A stretch of DNA of 64,000 bases from Armillaria gallica (GCA_037576215.1 JBANDB010000008.1:2976001-3040000); one strand, 5' to 3'; shown: positions 1-12,870, counted from the first letter of the stretch. Numbers and translations: made by a program. The notes: a model not told the origin generated them from the letters alone.

Positions 1-415
1 AAAGACTCGGCAGCGGTGACTCTGGACTCCGCTGGAACTGCGTGGACTTGTCGCAAACTCCCTAACCGAAACTGAACTGTTCGTAGCTAGGCAGACAAAT
101 TACAGCAGGCCGTGCTATTCAAGTCACAGTCAATACATATACGTACAGCACGGAAGGTCTATATACACTAGTCTAGAATGTGTGCTAGAATGTAGCAGAT
201 GTGCGGTACAGATACAATTGCGGGGTGTTATAGAGAATCCAGCAGAACCCAGAACGTAAGAAGAACAGATAAGGGTAAGCACTATGCATAGAGATGAGAT
301 CGCAAGAGATAGAAGGGGACCTAAGATAACGTGGATGCCCTGGACCGGCGAGCCAGCTCTCGAAGACGGTGGTTGCTCTCGACCGTAGGCTGGGCAGCCG
401 CCTCCAGCTTCTGAG
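1..415. other. no gene seen
   Basis: No reading frame here looks coding. It lies just downstream of the stop codon of the leftward coiled-coil gene and probably holds its 3' untranslated region. Confidence 0.4.
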
Positions 416-2527
416 TCATCCTATCCACGCTTTGTGTCGACGCAGCCTCACAGGCCGCACCAAGGCCTCCAAGACCGGCTCCACTTCCTTCTCAATTACT
501 TCAGTGGCGATTTGTTCAAGTAATGGATTGATCGATTGTAACGGGTATGCTTGTTCCATCTGCCGCAGTTCTCTCAATTCATCAGACATCTCTTGAAGAT
601 GGGCATGGCGCTCTTTTGACCTTTTCTCGAAGCCGGCAATTTTTTCTTCGAGCTAAACCCGAAACACGGTAAATGAGATTGGTACAAGACGAGGATTTAG
701 GACAAACCTCTGCCTTGACTACCAGATTAGCGTCCCTCTCGGCTTTCCATCTCTCTAACTCGTCCTTCTGGTTCACGAATTTGTCCGTGTACTCTGCAAT
801 CGTCGACATCATTTCAACGACTTGACCACCAGTGTTATTTAATCTCAAGGTCAAAGGGTCTTCCTCTGGATCTAACTCCTCCATCCTCAAACGGGCGAGG
901 CTATCACTCATTTGAATGCCCTCCTCAAAGAGAGAATCCACATCGTCCATCGATTTTTTGTGATCCAAGAAGTCAGAAAGGTCATTGACTTGATCCTGCA
1001 ACTCGGCAATGCGTCTCTGGAAGTAGTCCATGGTAGGATTGTCTGGCCATTCTTCGGGCTTCCAATGTGGTGTGATATCGATTGGATAGTTCTCTGCGGC
1101 CGCTTCTGCAGCACGTCTTTCAGCTTCATCCTGCGCTTCGGCCAGCTGCTTCATCCAAAGTTCAACGTCCTCCATATATTTGGTGACTTGTTCCATCTTT
1201 TCTTCCATTTCATCCAGAGATATTTTGGAGTAGAAACATCTGGCAGACTGAGAAGCTTCTTCGTCGTATCTTCAATGTTTTCAAATTAATACCGTGAATG
1301 ATATCCAATTCCTTTTGGGCTTGATTCCAGTGTGGTCCAGCAGCTTCCTGTCCCATGGCATAGGGTTGCGAACTTTGAGCTGAAATCCAAGCGCGATATT
1401 TTTCGTCGTGTTCGGATTTCTCGATTTTGAGGCGCACCAGTGTGAAGAAAAGTCTATCAGAATCAAATTAGAATCTAGGGCTAGAACGAGGAATGAAACA
1501 TACTTCATGACGCCCTTGTACGCATTTTGAGCATCTGTGAGTAAATGTGATGGCGAGGGGGGTTGATCACTAGCGCCGGAACCACTTCTAGAGACATCAA
1601 CGGCCAGCGACGCTGCTGGCTGTTTCCCAGGGTCTTTCCTCTTTTTCGGCAGTGGTATGTGCGATGAGGACGTGGTAGGATCGGGAAGAGGAGGTAGCAT
1701 GATCGTGTCCTGTGAATCGCGCCTTGGAATTTCCTTCTCTTTACCCTTTGAAGTGGATGGTGGTGAAGAGTCAACCTGCATTGGTTGCGGTTCCTCGGTA
1801 GGCACGTTCTCCAAACCTATCCCGGCATCTGAAGTTCCCCAGCCAGAGCCCCAAGTGCCTGCTGACGAGTCGACTTTGTCTGTGCTACCCCAGCCTCCCG
1901 AGCCCCATGTGCCTTCCGAGTCCTTCGCTCCATCCCACGCCGGGGACGCAGAACCATTGCCCTTGGACTTGTCATCCCACTGAGGCGGAGACTTTGCCCA
2001 GTCAGGAGTCGTGCCCCAAGTAGGAGCTGACGCGCCAGCCTGAGTGCTTGTGGAAGGACCAGCATCCGATTGACCAGACTTTTGAGAGTTATTGTACCAT
2101 GGGCCAGTATCCCAGCTGGTTCTCTCCGAAGCAGGACCTGTAGGTGGAGACTTGATGCTATGGCTTCTTGCACCGAGCCCAGTCGTATTTGCGCGGGTCA
2201 TATTGGCATTACGGTCACGACGAGGGGCGTCGCTCCAACCTGACGGGCCTTTCCTGGGTTTCATCTGACTCTGTACGTGCAATGTTGAGTAGGTATGGAA
2301 ACGAAAAAAGTCTAACGGGTATCACCGACGTACCCTGGGAACTACTGTTCTCTTTCGAAGGGCAGAACCCCATAGATGCGACGAAGGATGGATGAATTCA
2401 CAGTCGTAGATTCAAACATGCAGCCTCCATCGATGGGCTGACGGTCATCGTCGAACCACTGGAAATCATTCAGATCGTGCTGCAGTGATAAATGGATGAC
2501 TTTCACCTGGCAGCGGATTAGTGGCAT
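416..2527 (-). CDS. coiled-coil protein of unknown function
   Basis: I recognise no named family. The N-terminal half is low complexity, rich in Ser, Pro, Gly and Trp, with repeated WGSGGWGS-like units. The C-terminal half is charged and heptad-like (for example EEKMEQVTKYMEDVELWMKQ), indicating a long coiled coil. Clear introns lie at 1454-1503 and 653-707; the last exon ends at TGA 416-418. Between them the frame is lost twice. One extra A at the run 1283-1285 and one extra T at the run 1223-1226 (plus-strand bases) would give a continuous frame reading through LLSLPDVSTPKISLDEMEEK, so these look like base-calling deletions. The first exon (start 2527, MPLIRCQ) and its junction to the MKPRKG exon near 2265-2350 are uncertain. 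The start is 96 bp from NAA10, which is transcribed divergently. Confidence 0.55.
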
Positions 2528-2623
2528 TTTAGACTAGCTGAATGAAGATCAGGATATTATGTACGCGTTTTCCGATATTTTCAAAACCAAAAATAAATAA
2601 TATTTTCCTTCTTTCTTTCCACC

Positions 2624-3334
2624 ATGAATATTCGTCTCGCGCGTATCGACGGTCTGTTTTCGCTCCAGATTTATTCGATCTAGGCTCACTAGTTAAAGAT
2701 TGCAATGGTATGCAGGCGTGTAACCTTCAAAATTTACCAGAAAACTACACGATGAAATACTGTACGCGCAAGGATTAGTGACGCTGCTGCTCGTCCGTCC
2801 TCAATCGTCTCTAGACTTGTACCACATCCTGACATGGCCTTCTCTCTCCTACGTCGCAGAAGACAGCGAAGGTCGAGTGGTCGGATACATCCTCGCCAAA
2901 ATGTATGCACCTCAGCACCTCGTTACGAAGCTCGCTAATGCTGTCGTAGGGAGGAGGAATTGGGAGAAAACGATGACCCCCACGGGCATGTAACCTCAAT
3001 ATCTGTGCTGCGAACGTATCGGAGGCTGGGACTGGCAAAAAAGCTGATGGTGCAATCTCGTCAGTTCGAATTATTCACCATTAGAACCTTCCACTAATGT
3101 GTTGCTACAGAGGAAGCGATGGCTGCTGTCTATCACGCCTCTTATGTCTCCCTACACGTCCGAAAATCGAACCGTGCTGCATTAGGTCTGTACAGGGATA
3201 CGTTGGGCTTCACCGTCAAAAGTATCGAACACAAATATTGTATGTTCTTTGCTTAATCATTTTTTCCGATGCTAACTCATCCCACAGACGCTGACGGTGA
3301 AGACGCCTATGCCATGCAGCTATCCCTAAAATGA
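2624..3334 (+). CDS. NAA10: N-terminal acetyltransferase A catalytic subunit (NAA10/ARD1)
   Basis: Catalytic GNAT subunit of NatA, which acetylates protein N termini co-translationally with its NAA15 partner. Six exons join to about 156 residues starting MNIRLARID. The family landmarks are the N-terminal [11 protein letters not shown], the LSYVAED and GYILAKM strands, the acetyl-CoA loop RRLGLAKK, the [13 protein letters not shown] segment and the closing [10 protein letters not shown]. Introns are at 2652-2697, 2762-2814 and about 2900-2950, and two further ones precede the [10 protein letters not shown] and ADGEDAYAM exons. The first intron ends in AAG rather than CAG or TAG. The length matches short fungal ARD1 proteins without a long tail. 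Start ATG 2624 sits in an ACC-ATG context. The identification is firm. Confidence 0.93.
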
Positions 3335-3413
3335 TATAATGATACGGTGGATATAGATGAGGTATAGTACATATTTTACAATCATAAGTTACATCCAACC
3401 ATGTCTTCACAAG

Positions 3414-4889
3414 TCATGATTGCGTCTCCTTAGTGGCATCCTCTATGTCCAGTCGCTCCTGGATACTCTCTTTTTGCATTTCTGGATCCTCAAATATCCC
3501 CCTTCCCAACATGACTGCTTCGCGGACAATTTTCGCAGTCTGGAGCCCGAGTTCATAGTAACCGTCGTTGCTCTTCGCGCCAAACATCCCTGTATGTGCT
3601 TGAAGCTCATCGGGAGCGACGCCGTTATTCGCTGGCAGAAAATTACCTGCAGAACGCGCATTTTTCTTCGGCAGTACGATAAATGTTCGGGCATTGGGAT
3701 GAATCTGGGGAACTGGGGGGAGAAGGGTGTAGAACCTGTGAAAGTCTAAAAGTTGAGCATGTCACTATGGCGACGTGTCAGGAAAGGTGTACGTACACTC
3801 GGAAAACGACACCCTCTTGTTCTTCAATATCGACCAGGTTGTCTACTCGCTGGCGTAGGGCTGGCTCGTCCCATAGATTCCTCACATATTTCATATGGTC
3901 CGTGGCCCATGTATATCCCACACCTAGATCATCGCGCCTGTAATAGGCTCCGCCTGCTGCCGCTCCGGCCAAGACAGCACCACCGACGGCATATGCAGCT
4001 GGTGCCCACTTACTCCAAGAGGTTTTTGATTCGAGAGGGGGTGGCGTGTCCTCAGCAGCTGGCTTTGAATCGGCGGCCTTTTTGACCCCGAACCCTGCGA
4101 AGGAACCAAGCAAAGCAGAGCCCACCGTTCGGGCAGTACTGATGTACTCTGTCGCTTTCGTCGCGCTGCTTTTGAACACGTAAGGATGTAGACCGAGGTA
4201 CTGCGGATTCTGCTGAGTTTTCAAGTCGGATGAGGAGATGAATTACGAACTGGAGTGTCATAGGCAATACAAGCGATGATTTTTGGCCAGAGAGGTGCTC
4301 TTTGGTCGGGCTTGGTCTTGACAAATTCGCGTAGGGTATCAGCAGCAAGGATACCACCCATGCTGTATCATTTGGGCAAATTATTCCCGGTATTTTGGAT
4401 GGTAATACGTACCTGTGGCCACACAACACGATCTTCGCTTTCCCGGCTCCCCCTCCTGAGGCAACTTCCCTTTCCACCGTCAGTGTCGTCAGCCAATCAG
4501 CAAACCGTACGACGGCTTCGTTCTATGACAACATTTGCCTTGCGTTTCCCGTGTATGGTGAAAACGTGCTTACTAGATCCCCTTTCGTCTGGAAAGAGTT
4601 CAGGTGATGTGATCAGACAGGCCGAGTCGGGTGACCGTACCTCGTATACAGGAAACACTATAGATTCCACAGTGCAATCTGGAATGGTGTCGGAGAGGAC
4701 ATGTTGCATCCGCTGAGGAAATTGCAGGAACGTCTCATCGTCTCCCTTGAAGCCGTGGATGAATACGAGTAACAGCAAATCCGAGGCGGGCTGCGTCACG
4801 GCCTTCTCATTGCTGAATGCTGGCGCATCGACCTGCCCAGACTCAGTGGGCGACTCAGAATGCATGAATGTTGGGATCTTGCTGAGCAC
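3414..4889 (-). CDS. alpha/beta hydrolase (DUF676-like serine hydrolase)
   Basis: Predicted serine ester hydrolase. In order, the protein has an early strand-oxyanion segment LLLLVFIHGFKGDDETF, the nucleophile elbow GHSMGG (split by an intron right after the Ser codon), an AYDTPYLGLHP segment, and a small-residue hydrophobic stretch (AAYAVGGAVLAGAAAGGAYY) that could be a membrane segment. The C-terminal part carries NDGYYELG and ends DATKETQS. The junction GDL-NEAVVRFADWL comes from a GTAAGC...CATAG intron near 4525-4580. The start at 4889 (MLSKIPTF) could instead be the Met nine codons later. The substrate cannot be told. Lipid ester or thioester hydrolysis is a family-level guess. Confidence 0.75.
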
Positions 4890-5246
4890 GCAAAATGGTC
4901 GAATCTGGCTTCGAGAATTAGACTGAGAAGATCAAGAGACACGGGACCCCGCTGTTCTGTGATCGGAATACTTGTCTATGTTTGGCTGAACCTTTGCATC
5001 AGGAACTTGGGTCCTCGGACAGCTTTCGCATCACTTCCAGACCGGACATCAGTATACTAGGCAACCACACAAATGCTGCGCATTTTTGTGAGTAAAGGCG
5101 CGATGGCCGAGAAATAGTTCATTCGTGGAGTATCCGCAAAGCACACGATACAATCTGCGATCCTGTATAGATCCCGATGACCGAAGAAAACATAACAAAG
5201 CCCGAGAATGCAGGGTAGAAGTGATGTCGAATCTCGATAGCGAATA

Positions 5247-6109
5247 TCACGCCTGGCGTCTAGCCCCTTCCTCTTCTGGAGCGCCACCTGAAAGTGCTGG
5301 AAGACGATCAGTGGATGACTCGGGCAAAAACCATAAAAGGGAACGTACTGAGAGCAATGAGGACCGCAGCGATATACATCCAGTACTTCTGGAAGAAACT
5401 CTTTTCTTCGGGGGGCTGCACGGGTTCTCCTTGTGGCGTCAGAGGAGGAGGAGTTCGAAGTTCAGGTCTGAAAACAAAAGATAACGATGAGCGATAGAAC
5501 AGTAGATAGAAGCGGGCTTCGTGTATTCGTAAAAACTCACAAGGGTGGAAAGTGTCGGGGGCGAAGACTAATTGTTGTATTTATAGGTCCGGCACGGGAA
5601 GAATCTACCCAAAATGTCTTTGGACAGGACCCATCTTTGGGTATCGGCGATACAAAATAGTCAATACCGTATGGCGTTGATGAATCTGCCAAAGATTTAT
5701 GGAGCATCAAGTTTTCAGCGAATGGCTGAGCAAGATAGCACTTGGAGGCGCGCATAAGCGGAGGCTCTAGATTACGAATAGACCTGGAACGTACGAATTT
5801 TACAGAAGAAATTTCCCAACTAGCTGAACGATCTAGGGCCACCTGGTAAGAGGCGCGGTCATTATCGAGGTTCAATTCTTTCAGCGTCTGGGCGAAAGAA
5901 TAGAGGTCATTAGAGAAAGAGGGTGATGGTGTAAAGGCCAGGGTATCGTCATCGAGAAGGAGCTGGCCACGGAGGGAGAAAGGCTGTTCATCAAGGTCGG
6001 GATGCACGCCACGATGGAAGACATCGAGGGCTGCGGCGACGTGGACGACGGCGGCGACAGCAACGAGAAAGGGCTTGACCATGACGGGAAGAGGAAGCAG
6101 CACAGCCAC
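5247..6109 (-). CDS. EMC10: ER membrane protein complex subunit 10-like protein (EMC10)
   Basis: Type I membrane protein resembling EMC10, the lumenal subunit of the complex that inserts tail-anchored and multipass proteins at the ER. An N-terminal hydrophobic signal (VKPFLVAVAAVVHVAAALD) precedes a lumenal domain ending in GIDYFVSPIPKDGSCPK. A Pro-rich linker then leads to one transmembrane segment, YWMYIAAVLIALS, and a short charged tail ending ARRQA. Three exons: GTGAGT...TTCAG joins PPL to PELRTPP, and the second intron falls inside the final Ser codon of the membrane segment. The Met at 6109 or the one nine codons later (6082) could start translation. The later one gives a more typical signal peptide. 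Confidence 0.75.
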
Positions 6110-6473
6110 TCCAAAAGTGGAACAGAGGCTCTGATTCGTGGGTGACGAACACGTGACTTATGTGGTCTAGGTTGCCGTGGACAAGTTCCGCAGATGTGTC
6201 TGGTTGACATATGCTCTGTCTGTGTTGCTTGTATTCGCCTCCGTGGTTCTATCGAAGTCTATTGGCCAGTAGGATTGCTGCCGGTTGACGATATCATTCT
6301 GTATCGGTTCACAGAATCTAGATATCGAACTCGCATCTGGCTTGGATCTCTGGCACGCGTCGAAAGTGCCTAGTCGGCTAGTCTGGACCACTTAAAGTCA
6401 TCGACCGGCTATGTAATCGTGAGTTCCCCCAGTCCAGACACGCGCCAGGCGATCCCGTTCTGCCTTACGTCCT
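6110..6473. other. divergent intergenic region
   Basis: Region between the EMC10-like gene and the rightward hypothetical gene. It must hold both promoters. I see no coding signal and no clear TATA box. Confidence 0.4.
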
Positions 6474-7093
6474 ATGGAACTAGCTAGTATGACGCAGAAT
6501 TTGACGCCTAGTTCGAACCTAACACCGTCCAGCCTCTGTTATGCTTTATATACCCCGCCGTCTCCACCAAAAGCCCCAATGACTGTTTACCCCCCAATGA
6601 ACGAAATAATCCCTGTCCTACGCTCGCCGCTCACCAACCTCGACTCCCTGGTCTCGTTCTACCAGCAGGAGCGCATGTGGATCCGTCGGACGCGCGCAGA
6701 GCTGCAGGACTCTGATGACGACGACGAGGGCCCTTCCCCACGCCCCTCGCCTACACCGTCTCCTGAACTCCCTTCGCCGAAGTCGCCACATTCGTCCCGC
6801 TGGATCAGGCGGAAGAAGGACTTGAAACTCAAACTCGCCGCATTGCCACGCCGTCCGACACACAGTCTTCGTGTGCTCGACATGTACGAGACTATCATGC
6901 AGTCCAGGATGGAGAGTTGTCAGCGTATCAACCGGTTGATTAGGAATGCCAACCGAGCACATCTATCCCGCATTACCAAGTAGGTCTTTTCTTCACCGCT
7001 GCACCAATGAGCTTTTTTTCCTAATCTACATTTTCTAGACGTTATTCACACTCAGAGTACCGCGGAACCTCCAGCGGCGAGGAGTACACATGA
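6474..7093 (+). CDS. hypothetical Pro/Ser-rich protein
   Basis: Unrecognised protein of about 187 residues. A 59-nt intron at 6980-7038 (GTAGGT...TCTAG) removes an apparent stop right after RITK and extends the protein by KRYSHSEYRGTSSGEEYT. The N terminus is Ser/Thr/Pro-rich with LTPSS repeats. The centre has an acidic run (DSDDDDEGPSP) followed by Ser-Pro dipeptides typical of phosphorylated disordered regions. A basic segment (WIRRKKDLKLKLAALPRR) and a helical C-terminal part follow. No membrane segment is seen. A nuclear or regulatory role would be a guess. Confidence 0.6.
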
Positions 7094-7160
7094 CAACGAT
7101 ACTTCTTTGCACGCATCATCTATATTTATTTGTGTTATTTTATCGTCATTTGTTTCCCCA

Positions 7161-9541
7161 TCATGCATCGTTAGTCCAAATCCCCTGCATCTCCTTCTTA
7201 AACGGCTCAAGGGTGAATTCGACGGCAGAACATGGGTAGCCAATGTCGAATTTTTCGAGCACGCTCGGGTGCAACACTCCCAATGTTCCTAGTTCCACAT
7301 CCCTCTTCGCATGCAGCGCCGTTTCCACTTTGTGCTTCAAATCTGTCAACACGCCATGCTTTACCTGCGGCGGCCGGTAGTATATCGTCGCCGCACGCCC
7401 AGGGAAGTACGCAGGATCTAGACCATCGCCGCCGTTTATTATCGTCACACACGAGATCAATTCATCACTCCACTCACCCGTTGTCTCCTTCAAGTAATAC
7501 CCTGTCTCCTTCTCATACTCTTCACTCCCAATCCTTGGCACTTCCAACATCTTCATGGCACGATCCAGCACCCCATGCACGACTTCGAACCCGGCACTTT
7601 TGTTGCACCACACCGCACCCGCGTGTCTGATGTTTCGTGTCTGCCTCTCCCGGGCGAGGTCCTTGACTACGACATCACCGGTCTCGAAAATCCTGATCGG
7701 CAGCGCGTGAGAACGGTTCTCACGAACCGTCTTAAGTAGTCCCGGAATTAAAGTCGTGCGTACGACCTGGAATTCAAGAGTTTTGGGGTTAGCGATGCGT
7801 ACTGCAGTGGAAGTGTATTTGGGATCAGTGTGATTGAGATACGAGAAATTTTCTTCGAGGGAGCACTATCGAGTTGTACTAGTTAGCAATGTTGCAATAG
7901 ACTTGTATCAGAGGTTGTATGACGCACCAATGTAAGAGGTAGCACCTCGACCCACCCAGCCAAGGCCCATTCGACTCTAATGATGTCGCTCAACTTGCTG
8001 ATAGCCGAGGGCTGGCCAACTGTTGTGGTGTTGGGGAAGGTGTGGGGTAGGTTATTAAAGCCGTAAGCAATAGCTGCATCTTCCATGATGTCGCACTCAT
8101 GGAAGATGTCCGGTCTTGTCGCAGGGATTCGTACATTGATCGTGTCCTTCATTGGGTCCTCGGCGGCCACAGTCGCTTCCAATGACATTTTTTGTAATAG
8201 TGGAACGACCTGGTCCGTGGTGAGGTCGAGTCCTGTACATGAATTAATATACGAGGAATGCGCAATTGTTTCACGGGGCGTGAGGTTGGGTGAAATGGTA
8301 GTCTCCCCTGTCGATGTAATAATTTTAACGGGCTCGACTCTGGAAAAATATGAGGCACCTGTCGCATTAAGATAAATTGGGAAGCTCCTACGTATAAGGT
8401 TCGGCGCAATATTCTGAAAACATTGTAGCGACAATGTTCACAACGATATCCAGCTTAGTTTTATCCGTAGCAGTGACATCGATGAAAACATTTTTTGTGT
8501 CCAAAGTGATTTTACTGTGGTTGGAGTTGATTATCGGAGGCATCGACAGAACACGATCTTTAGCATCGTAGATGATAGGGTAAACCGGCGAATCGCGAAT
8601 GATGTGAAGATATCTCGAGAGGTGTTTATCCGACTGATTCCAGATTCACATTTTGCTCTAGACGGAAAGAAATGTAACACACCTCGTACACTGTCATGAG
8701 CTCTTCAGCGGTATATTCCGTGTCCTTATTGAGCGGTGCAAATTTGATGTTTTGAGGTGTACGTGCCTCGTATCTGAAAGGCTCTTGGAGTGTATCCAGA
8801 TCGTGTGTACCGATGGCGACTAGCTGCCGTCTTCTACAAATGTTCTGGTGTAACTTGTCCTGCAGATCGATGAACGAGGCATAGGACCTCGGGGTAAACT
8901 TGATGTTGCGCAGAATAGCGCAGGCGAAGTAGGGCCGGATTTTTTGGGTCTACATATGTTAAACAGGGAGGAGACTTCGCACTTGCAAACAGGGCTCACC
9001 TCCGGGTGTATAGTCACTGTCAAAAGCTTAGAGTCTCCGCCTGGAGGATAGACAAGTTTATATTGCGGCGCTGTGGCTTTCCCCAGGAAGACATTGAGCG
9101 CTCTTGCGATGCCTTCTATACAGAGAAGATCGTATCTAGAATAGAGGTATAGAACTCAGATGTATGGAGGAGAGAGTATGGTGTATATACCGATTGGCTG
9201 GTATCTCGATTTTCAGTTGCTGAAAGATAGAGTGAGAACTGAGTAACTTGAGATGGACGCGGCACGGAACACACGGGACGTTCAGCAGGTAATCCCTTCC
9301 TGATGGCTTCTTCAACCTCTTCAGTGGTCTAGCAAGAGAATATAAGACTACAAGCCTATCCAGATGCAGAATACGTACATCTTCGTCAAGTTCCAAGCCA
9401 TATTCAAAGCATAATGCATCAAAATCCTCCGTAGCTGAGCGACAAATCAGTTTGTATTTCAAGTACGGAACAGGAGGTCATACAGAATTCCTGCCCTAGT
9501 CTCTCCCAGAGCTCAGCTTTGTCCACAGCAACGGTAGGCAT
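7161..9541 (-). CDS. FRS1: phenylalanyl-tRNA synthetase beta subunit
   Basis: Cytosolic PheRS beta chain, which pairs with the alpha chain to charge tRNA-Phe. The start [19 protein letters not shown] is the conserved eukaryotic N terminus (ATG 9539-9541). The middle holds the B5-type region ([25 protein letters not shown]), and the catalytic-like core follows ([33 protein letters not shown]). The C terminus ([36 protein letters not shown]) matches the family end. At least seven short introns interrupt it. The total coding length fits about 600 residues. The identification rests on the whole set of motifs and is firm; exact splice points in the 8430-9130 part were not all fixed. Confidence 0.9.
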
Positions 9542-10134
9542 GATTGCTCAGATATTGGAAAACAACTTGAACGATGGTGATTCTGAACCCATCTCAAAAT
9601 TCCGAATCGAGTCAAATCCTGGAAAGTCATGTGATCACAAATTATCGCGTAAATTAAAATTATTGTCGAAAAAAAAAATTCAAGTTACAAGTCTTATGTA
9701 GTACTTCGAGTCCTGAAGCTAAGACTCGTTCTATTTGAATCCTCGGTGTCTAAGCACTCATCATGTTGCCGGATACATATTACGACAAAAAATATATAGA
9801 TGGGGTCCAGAATGCCCAAGAGACTCCTTCCTTCCCCTGTCGAATTGGCGGCGGCAATCGATTCACAAAAGCTGTTTTTTTAGTATTCAGAAACAAGGTA
9901 CAGACTAAAACAACGCGGGTACAACGAGACATGCGTCCAAAAGTACAACTTGAAGGTCGAGGAGTGAATCCGGACCTCAACTCAAGTCTAGATTCTAAGG
10001 GCACTGTGGCCAAGCGCCGCATCAGAACAGGACGTATGATGGGAAACATCCCGAACACAATTGATAACCTACATCCCCAGACCGTCTCGAGGCAACCCAG
10101 AGGCTCTGATTCGACCAGCGTTAACACCGACGGT
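9542..10134. other. intergenic region
   Basis: Between the start of FRS1 and the stop of the TXNDC9-like gene, both leftward. It should contain the FRS1 promoter. There is an A-rich run near 9669-9679. No gene is supported. Confidence 0.35.
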
Positions 10135-11145
10135 TCAATCATCCAGATCGAATATGTCACGATCATCATCCTGCTCTTTCCTTTTCGTGCGTATGGCACT
10201 GGAGGACGACACGTTGTAAATGTCATTAACGCCGGAGGGCTGCTGTTTTTGCAATACGCCTAGAGGGCTCTGGTCAATTACGACAACACACACCTAGAAT
10301 CTTGTAAAGAGACCGACCTGACACGGATAATCTCAGCTCCAACACAGCGGTAGTAAAGGCGTCGTTATTCCCAAGCTCTTCGAAGCCAACCACCCTGTTT
10401 ATGGTTAGCACTGTCTTGGATTGAAGGCTGCTGGGAGCATTCACCGATCCTTCGTCGTTCCATTTAGAAAGCATATCACGCAAGGCAGGACCTTAATAGC
10501 AAGCTTCTCGACCAACCACGGTACGTTCTCGACGAAAACTCGAATGAAGCGCGTATTGAAATACTTGGTCGCCAAGACCTACGCTCTCGTCTTGATATCA
10601 GCCTCAGCAAACCATCCGAGTACACTTACAGCAAGATGTTTGTCCATGATTTCGCACCGTTTGAAGTTCGAATGGTAGAAATGGACAACAGATTTAGGTT
10701 CCTGTCTAGGAGAGAAACCTCAGTATAATGACACGGATACATATTCTCTTGGACTGACGCGGTAACCCGGATAACCTCTTTCTCATCGAAAATTTCCGTG
10801 TACGTACCATGCTGATTTTGTTTCAATGCCTGCATTTTTTCCATTCTGCAGATCGTGTCAGCGATAAGATGGACTGCTGCAGGCAAAAATAGCACCTTAC
10901 TCTCTTTTGAGAACCTCAAGGCCTTGTTCTCTCATAGCATAACTTCCGTCGTTCTCTATCTCGGCCTCTAGTTCTGCAAAGAGTGCTTCATCGTCATCAT
11001 CGTCGGAATCCTGTGCCCTGTTGCGAGGATTGTTAGGTTCTACCAGGCGAGCAGCGAGAGTTTCAATTCTTTTATTACTGCCAGGATAAACATGAGGCGA
11101 GTCATGGGCAATGTGCAAGGGACGCACCTCATCGTTCGAGATCAA
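10135..11145 (-). CDS. thioredoxin-like protein of the TXNDC9/PLP1 (phosducin-like) family
   Basis: Phosducin-like thioredoxin-fold cochaperone, known in the family to act with the CCT chaperonin on actin/tubulin folding. An N-terminal acidic patch ([21 protein letters not shown]) is followed by [17 protein letters not shown], then [14 protein letters not shown]. The thioredoxin core follows: [19 protein letters not shown], where the CxxC of true thioredoxins is absent, then [29 protein letters not shown] and VGFEELGN. The tail ends [11 protein letters not shown] at TGA 10135-10137. Introns split it at least five times, including one within [16 protein letters not shown]. The start at 11145 (MISNDEVRP) is only likely, since a further 5' intron is possible. 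The DOM34 start is 113 bp away, divergent. Confidence 0.85.
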
Positions 11146-11258
11146 CGAGCATCACAGTTCCAAAAAAGGGAATCACCTCCTTTCCCTCTGTACATCATCT
11201 GTACATATCCATTCTGCTTGTACATATGACTCTGGATATCTTATAATTGGTTATATCT

Positions 11259-12820
11259 ATGAAGCTCGTCAACAAGTATATAGACAAGCATGGAGCAGTA
11301 TGTCGTCTCCTGGTCTCTCAAAATGTAACTTGATTTCTGATAGTGTGCTGCAGGGACATGTTACGCTGCGTCCAGAAGATGACGAAGACATGTGGCATTT
11401 GTACAATCTAATACAAGAGCAGGATTTTGTGAGGGCTACTGCTATACGGTGCGTCATAGTGAACCTCTGAATTTCAATCCGTCCTTGATCTCTTCATCCA
11501 GTCGAGTACAAAAAGTATCTACAACTGGATCCATTGATTCGCAACGCGTTCGTGTGAACCTCACATTGCAGGTCAGCCGTGTTGACTTTTCATCCTCTGC
11601 CGCTCCATCGACAAATGAAGGCTCGACGTCCACGGAGATCTCCTCTGCTAATACCAATACTGCTGCCCTGCATATATCTGGTCGAGTCACCTCCGAGAAT
11701 CAATACGTCAAATTGGGGGCATTTCATACCCTTGACATCGAAGCCAATCGTGATGTACGGATAGAGAAGGCTGATGGGTGGGATAGCGTTGCACTTGCAC
11801 GCGTGGAGGAGGCCATCGTTCCCGGAAGGGGTGCTGAAGTTGGTGCTGTTGTGTGTGGTGAAGGCACCGCAGCATTCTGTCTCCTTTCAGAGCATATGAC
11901 GCTGGTCACACAGCGAATCTCAATTTCCATTCCGCGAAAGGCAGCATCATCGGGCGCTTCACAGCATGAGAAGGCCCTGCAGAAATTCTATGGATCAATA
12001 TATGATTCGTTCATCCGACATATACCTTACTCGAATGTCGGTCTCAAGGCAATTGTTATCGCCAGTCCTGGCTGGGTGCGTGATTCCGTATTCACATACA
12101 TGGTGGACGAGGCTGGGAAAAGGGGAGACAAGATTCTTCTGAAGGCTCTAAGAGAGAAGACAGTCAGAGTACATGTGAGCAGCCCGCATGTGCATAGTCT
12201 CGTGGAAGTCTTGAAGAGTCCTGAGGTGGGTGTCATGATTTATTCATGTCGCAATTGACTTTATAAATCGTTTAGATCGTTTCACAACTAAAAGAAACAA
12301 AATTTGCTCGTGAAGGTATCGTATTAGACAAGTGAGTTCTCCGTGGCTTCCTTAGTACAGACATTGGTTGACAAGTCCTTAGATTCTTCAAGATGCTAGG
12401 CTCGGACGAAATGCGCGCATGGTATGGGAGCGATCATGTCTCTTTAGCTGCAGATCGTGGCGCTATCGGTACGCTGCTGATCTCTGACGAACTTTTTCGG
12501 TATGCAAAAATATCCATTCAGTTTTACGTAGTATACTAATGCTCGATCTAAGGGCAAGCATTCCTGAGACTAGAAAGAAATATGTTGCCCTGGTTGAAGC
12601 TGTCCAACAAAAGGGTGGTGAGGTGGTCATCTTTTCGAGTATGCATGAGTCAGGACAGCGTGGGTCAATTCATTTCTAACACCAACATTCACTGTCTGAC
12701 TATGTTGCAGAGCTAAACCAATTGACTGGAATCGCTGCCATCCTTACATTTCCACTGGATATTGAAGTCGTTGAAGCCGAAGAGAAAGCTGAGCAAGCGG
12801 AGGAGGAGGCTACGTCATGA
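11259..12820 (+). CDS. DOM34: ribosome rescue factor Dom34/Pelota
   Basis: Pelota/Dom34 binds stalled ribosomes with the GTPase Hbs1 and starts no-go and non-stop decay. The start [33 protein letters not shown] is the eRF1-like N-terminal domain. [21 protein letters not shown] continues that domain. The middle domain has [14 protein letters not shown] and a [11 protein letters not shown] stretch. The C-terminal domain has [26 protein letters not shown] and [16 protein letters not shown], and an acidic tail ends EEEATS. There is no GGQ motif, which separates it from eRF1. Six or so introns are present; the first (GTATGT...CTGCAG) falls after residue 13. The frame is intact throughout. Confidence 0.94.
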
Positions 12821-12870
12821 ATCGTCATCCCATGTGATCTCGATTGCGATCCTGATCGACGCGCTAAGAA

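Noticed and set aside
912..1289. Plus-strand frame of 125 codons
   Set aside because: It is the antisense shadow of the coiled-coil exon, whose heptad pattern is clear.
9763..10263. Plus-strand open frame of 166 codons
   Set aside because: It is antisense to the last exon of the TXNDC9-like gene, whose conserved tail explains the open frame. No motif is present in it.
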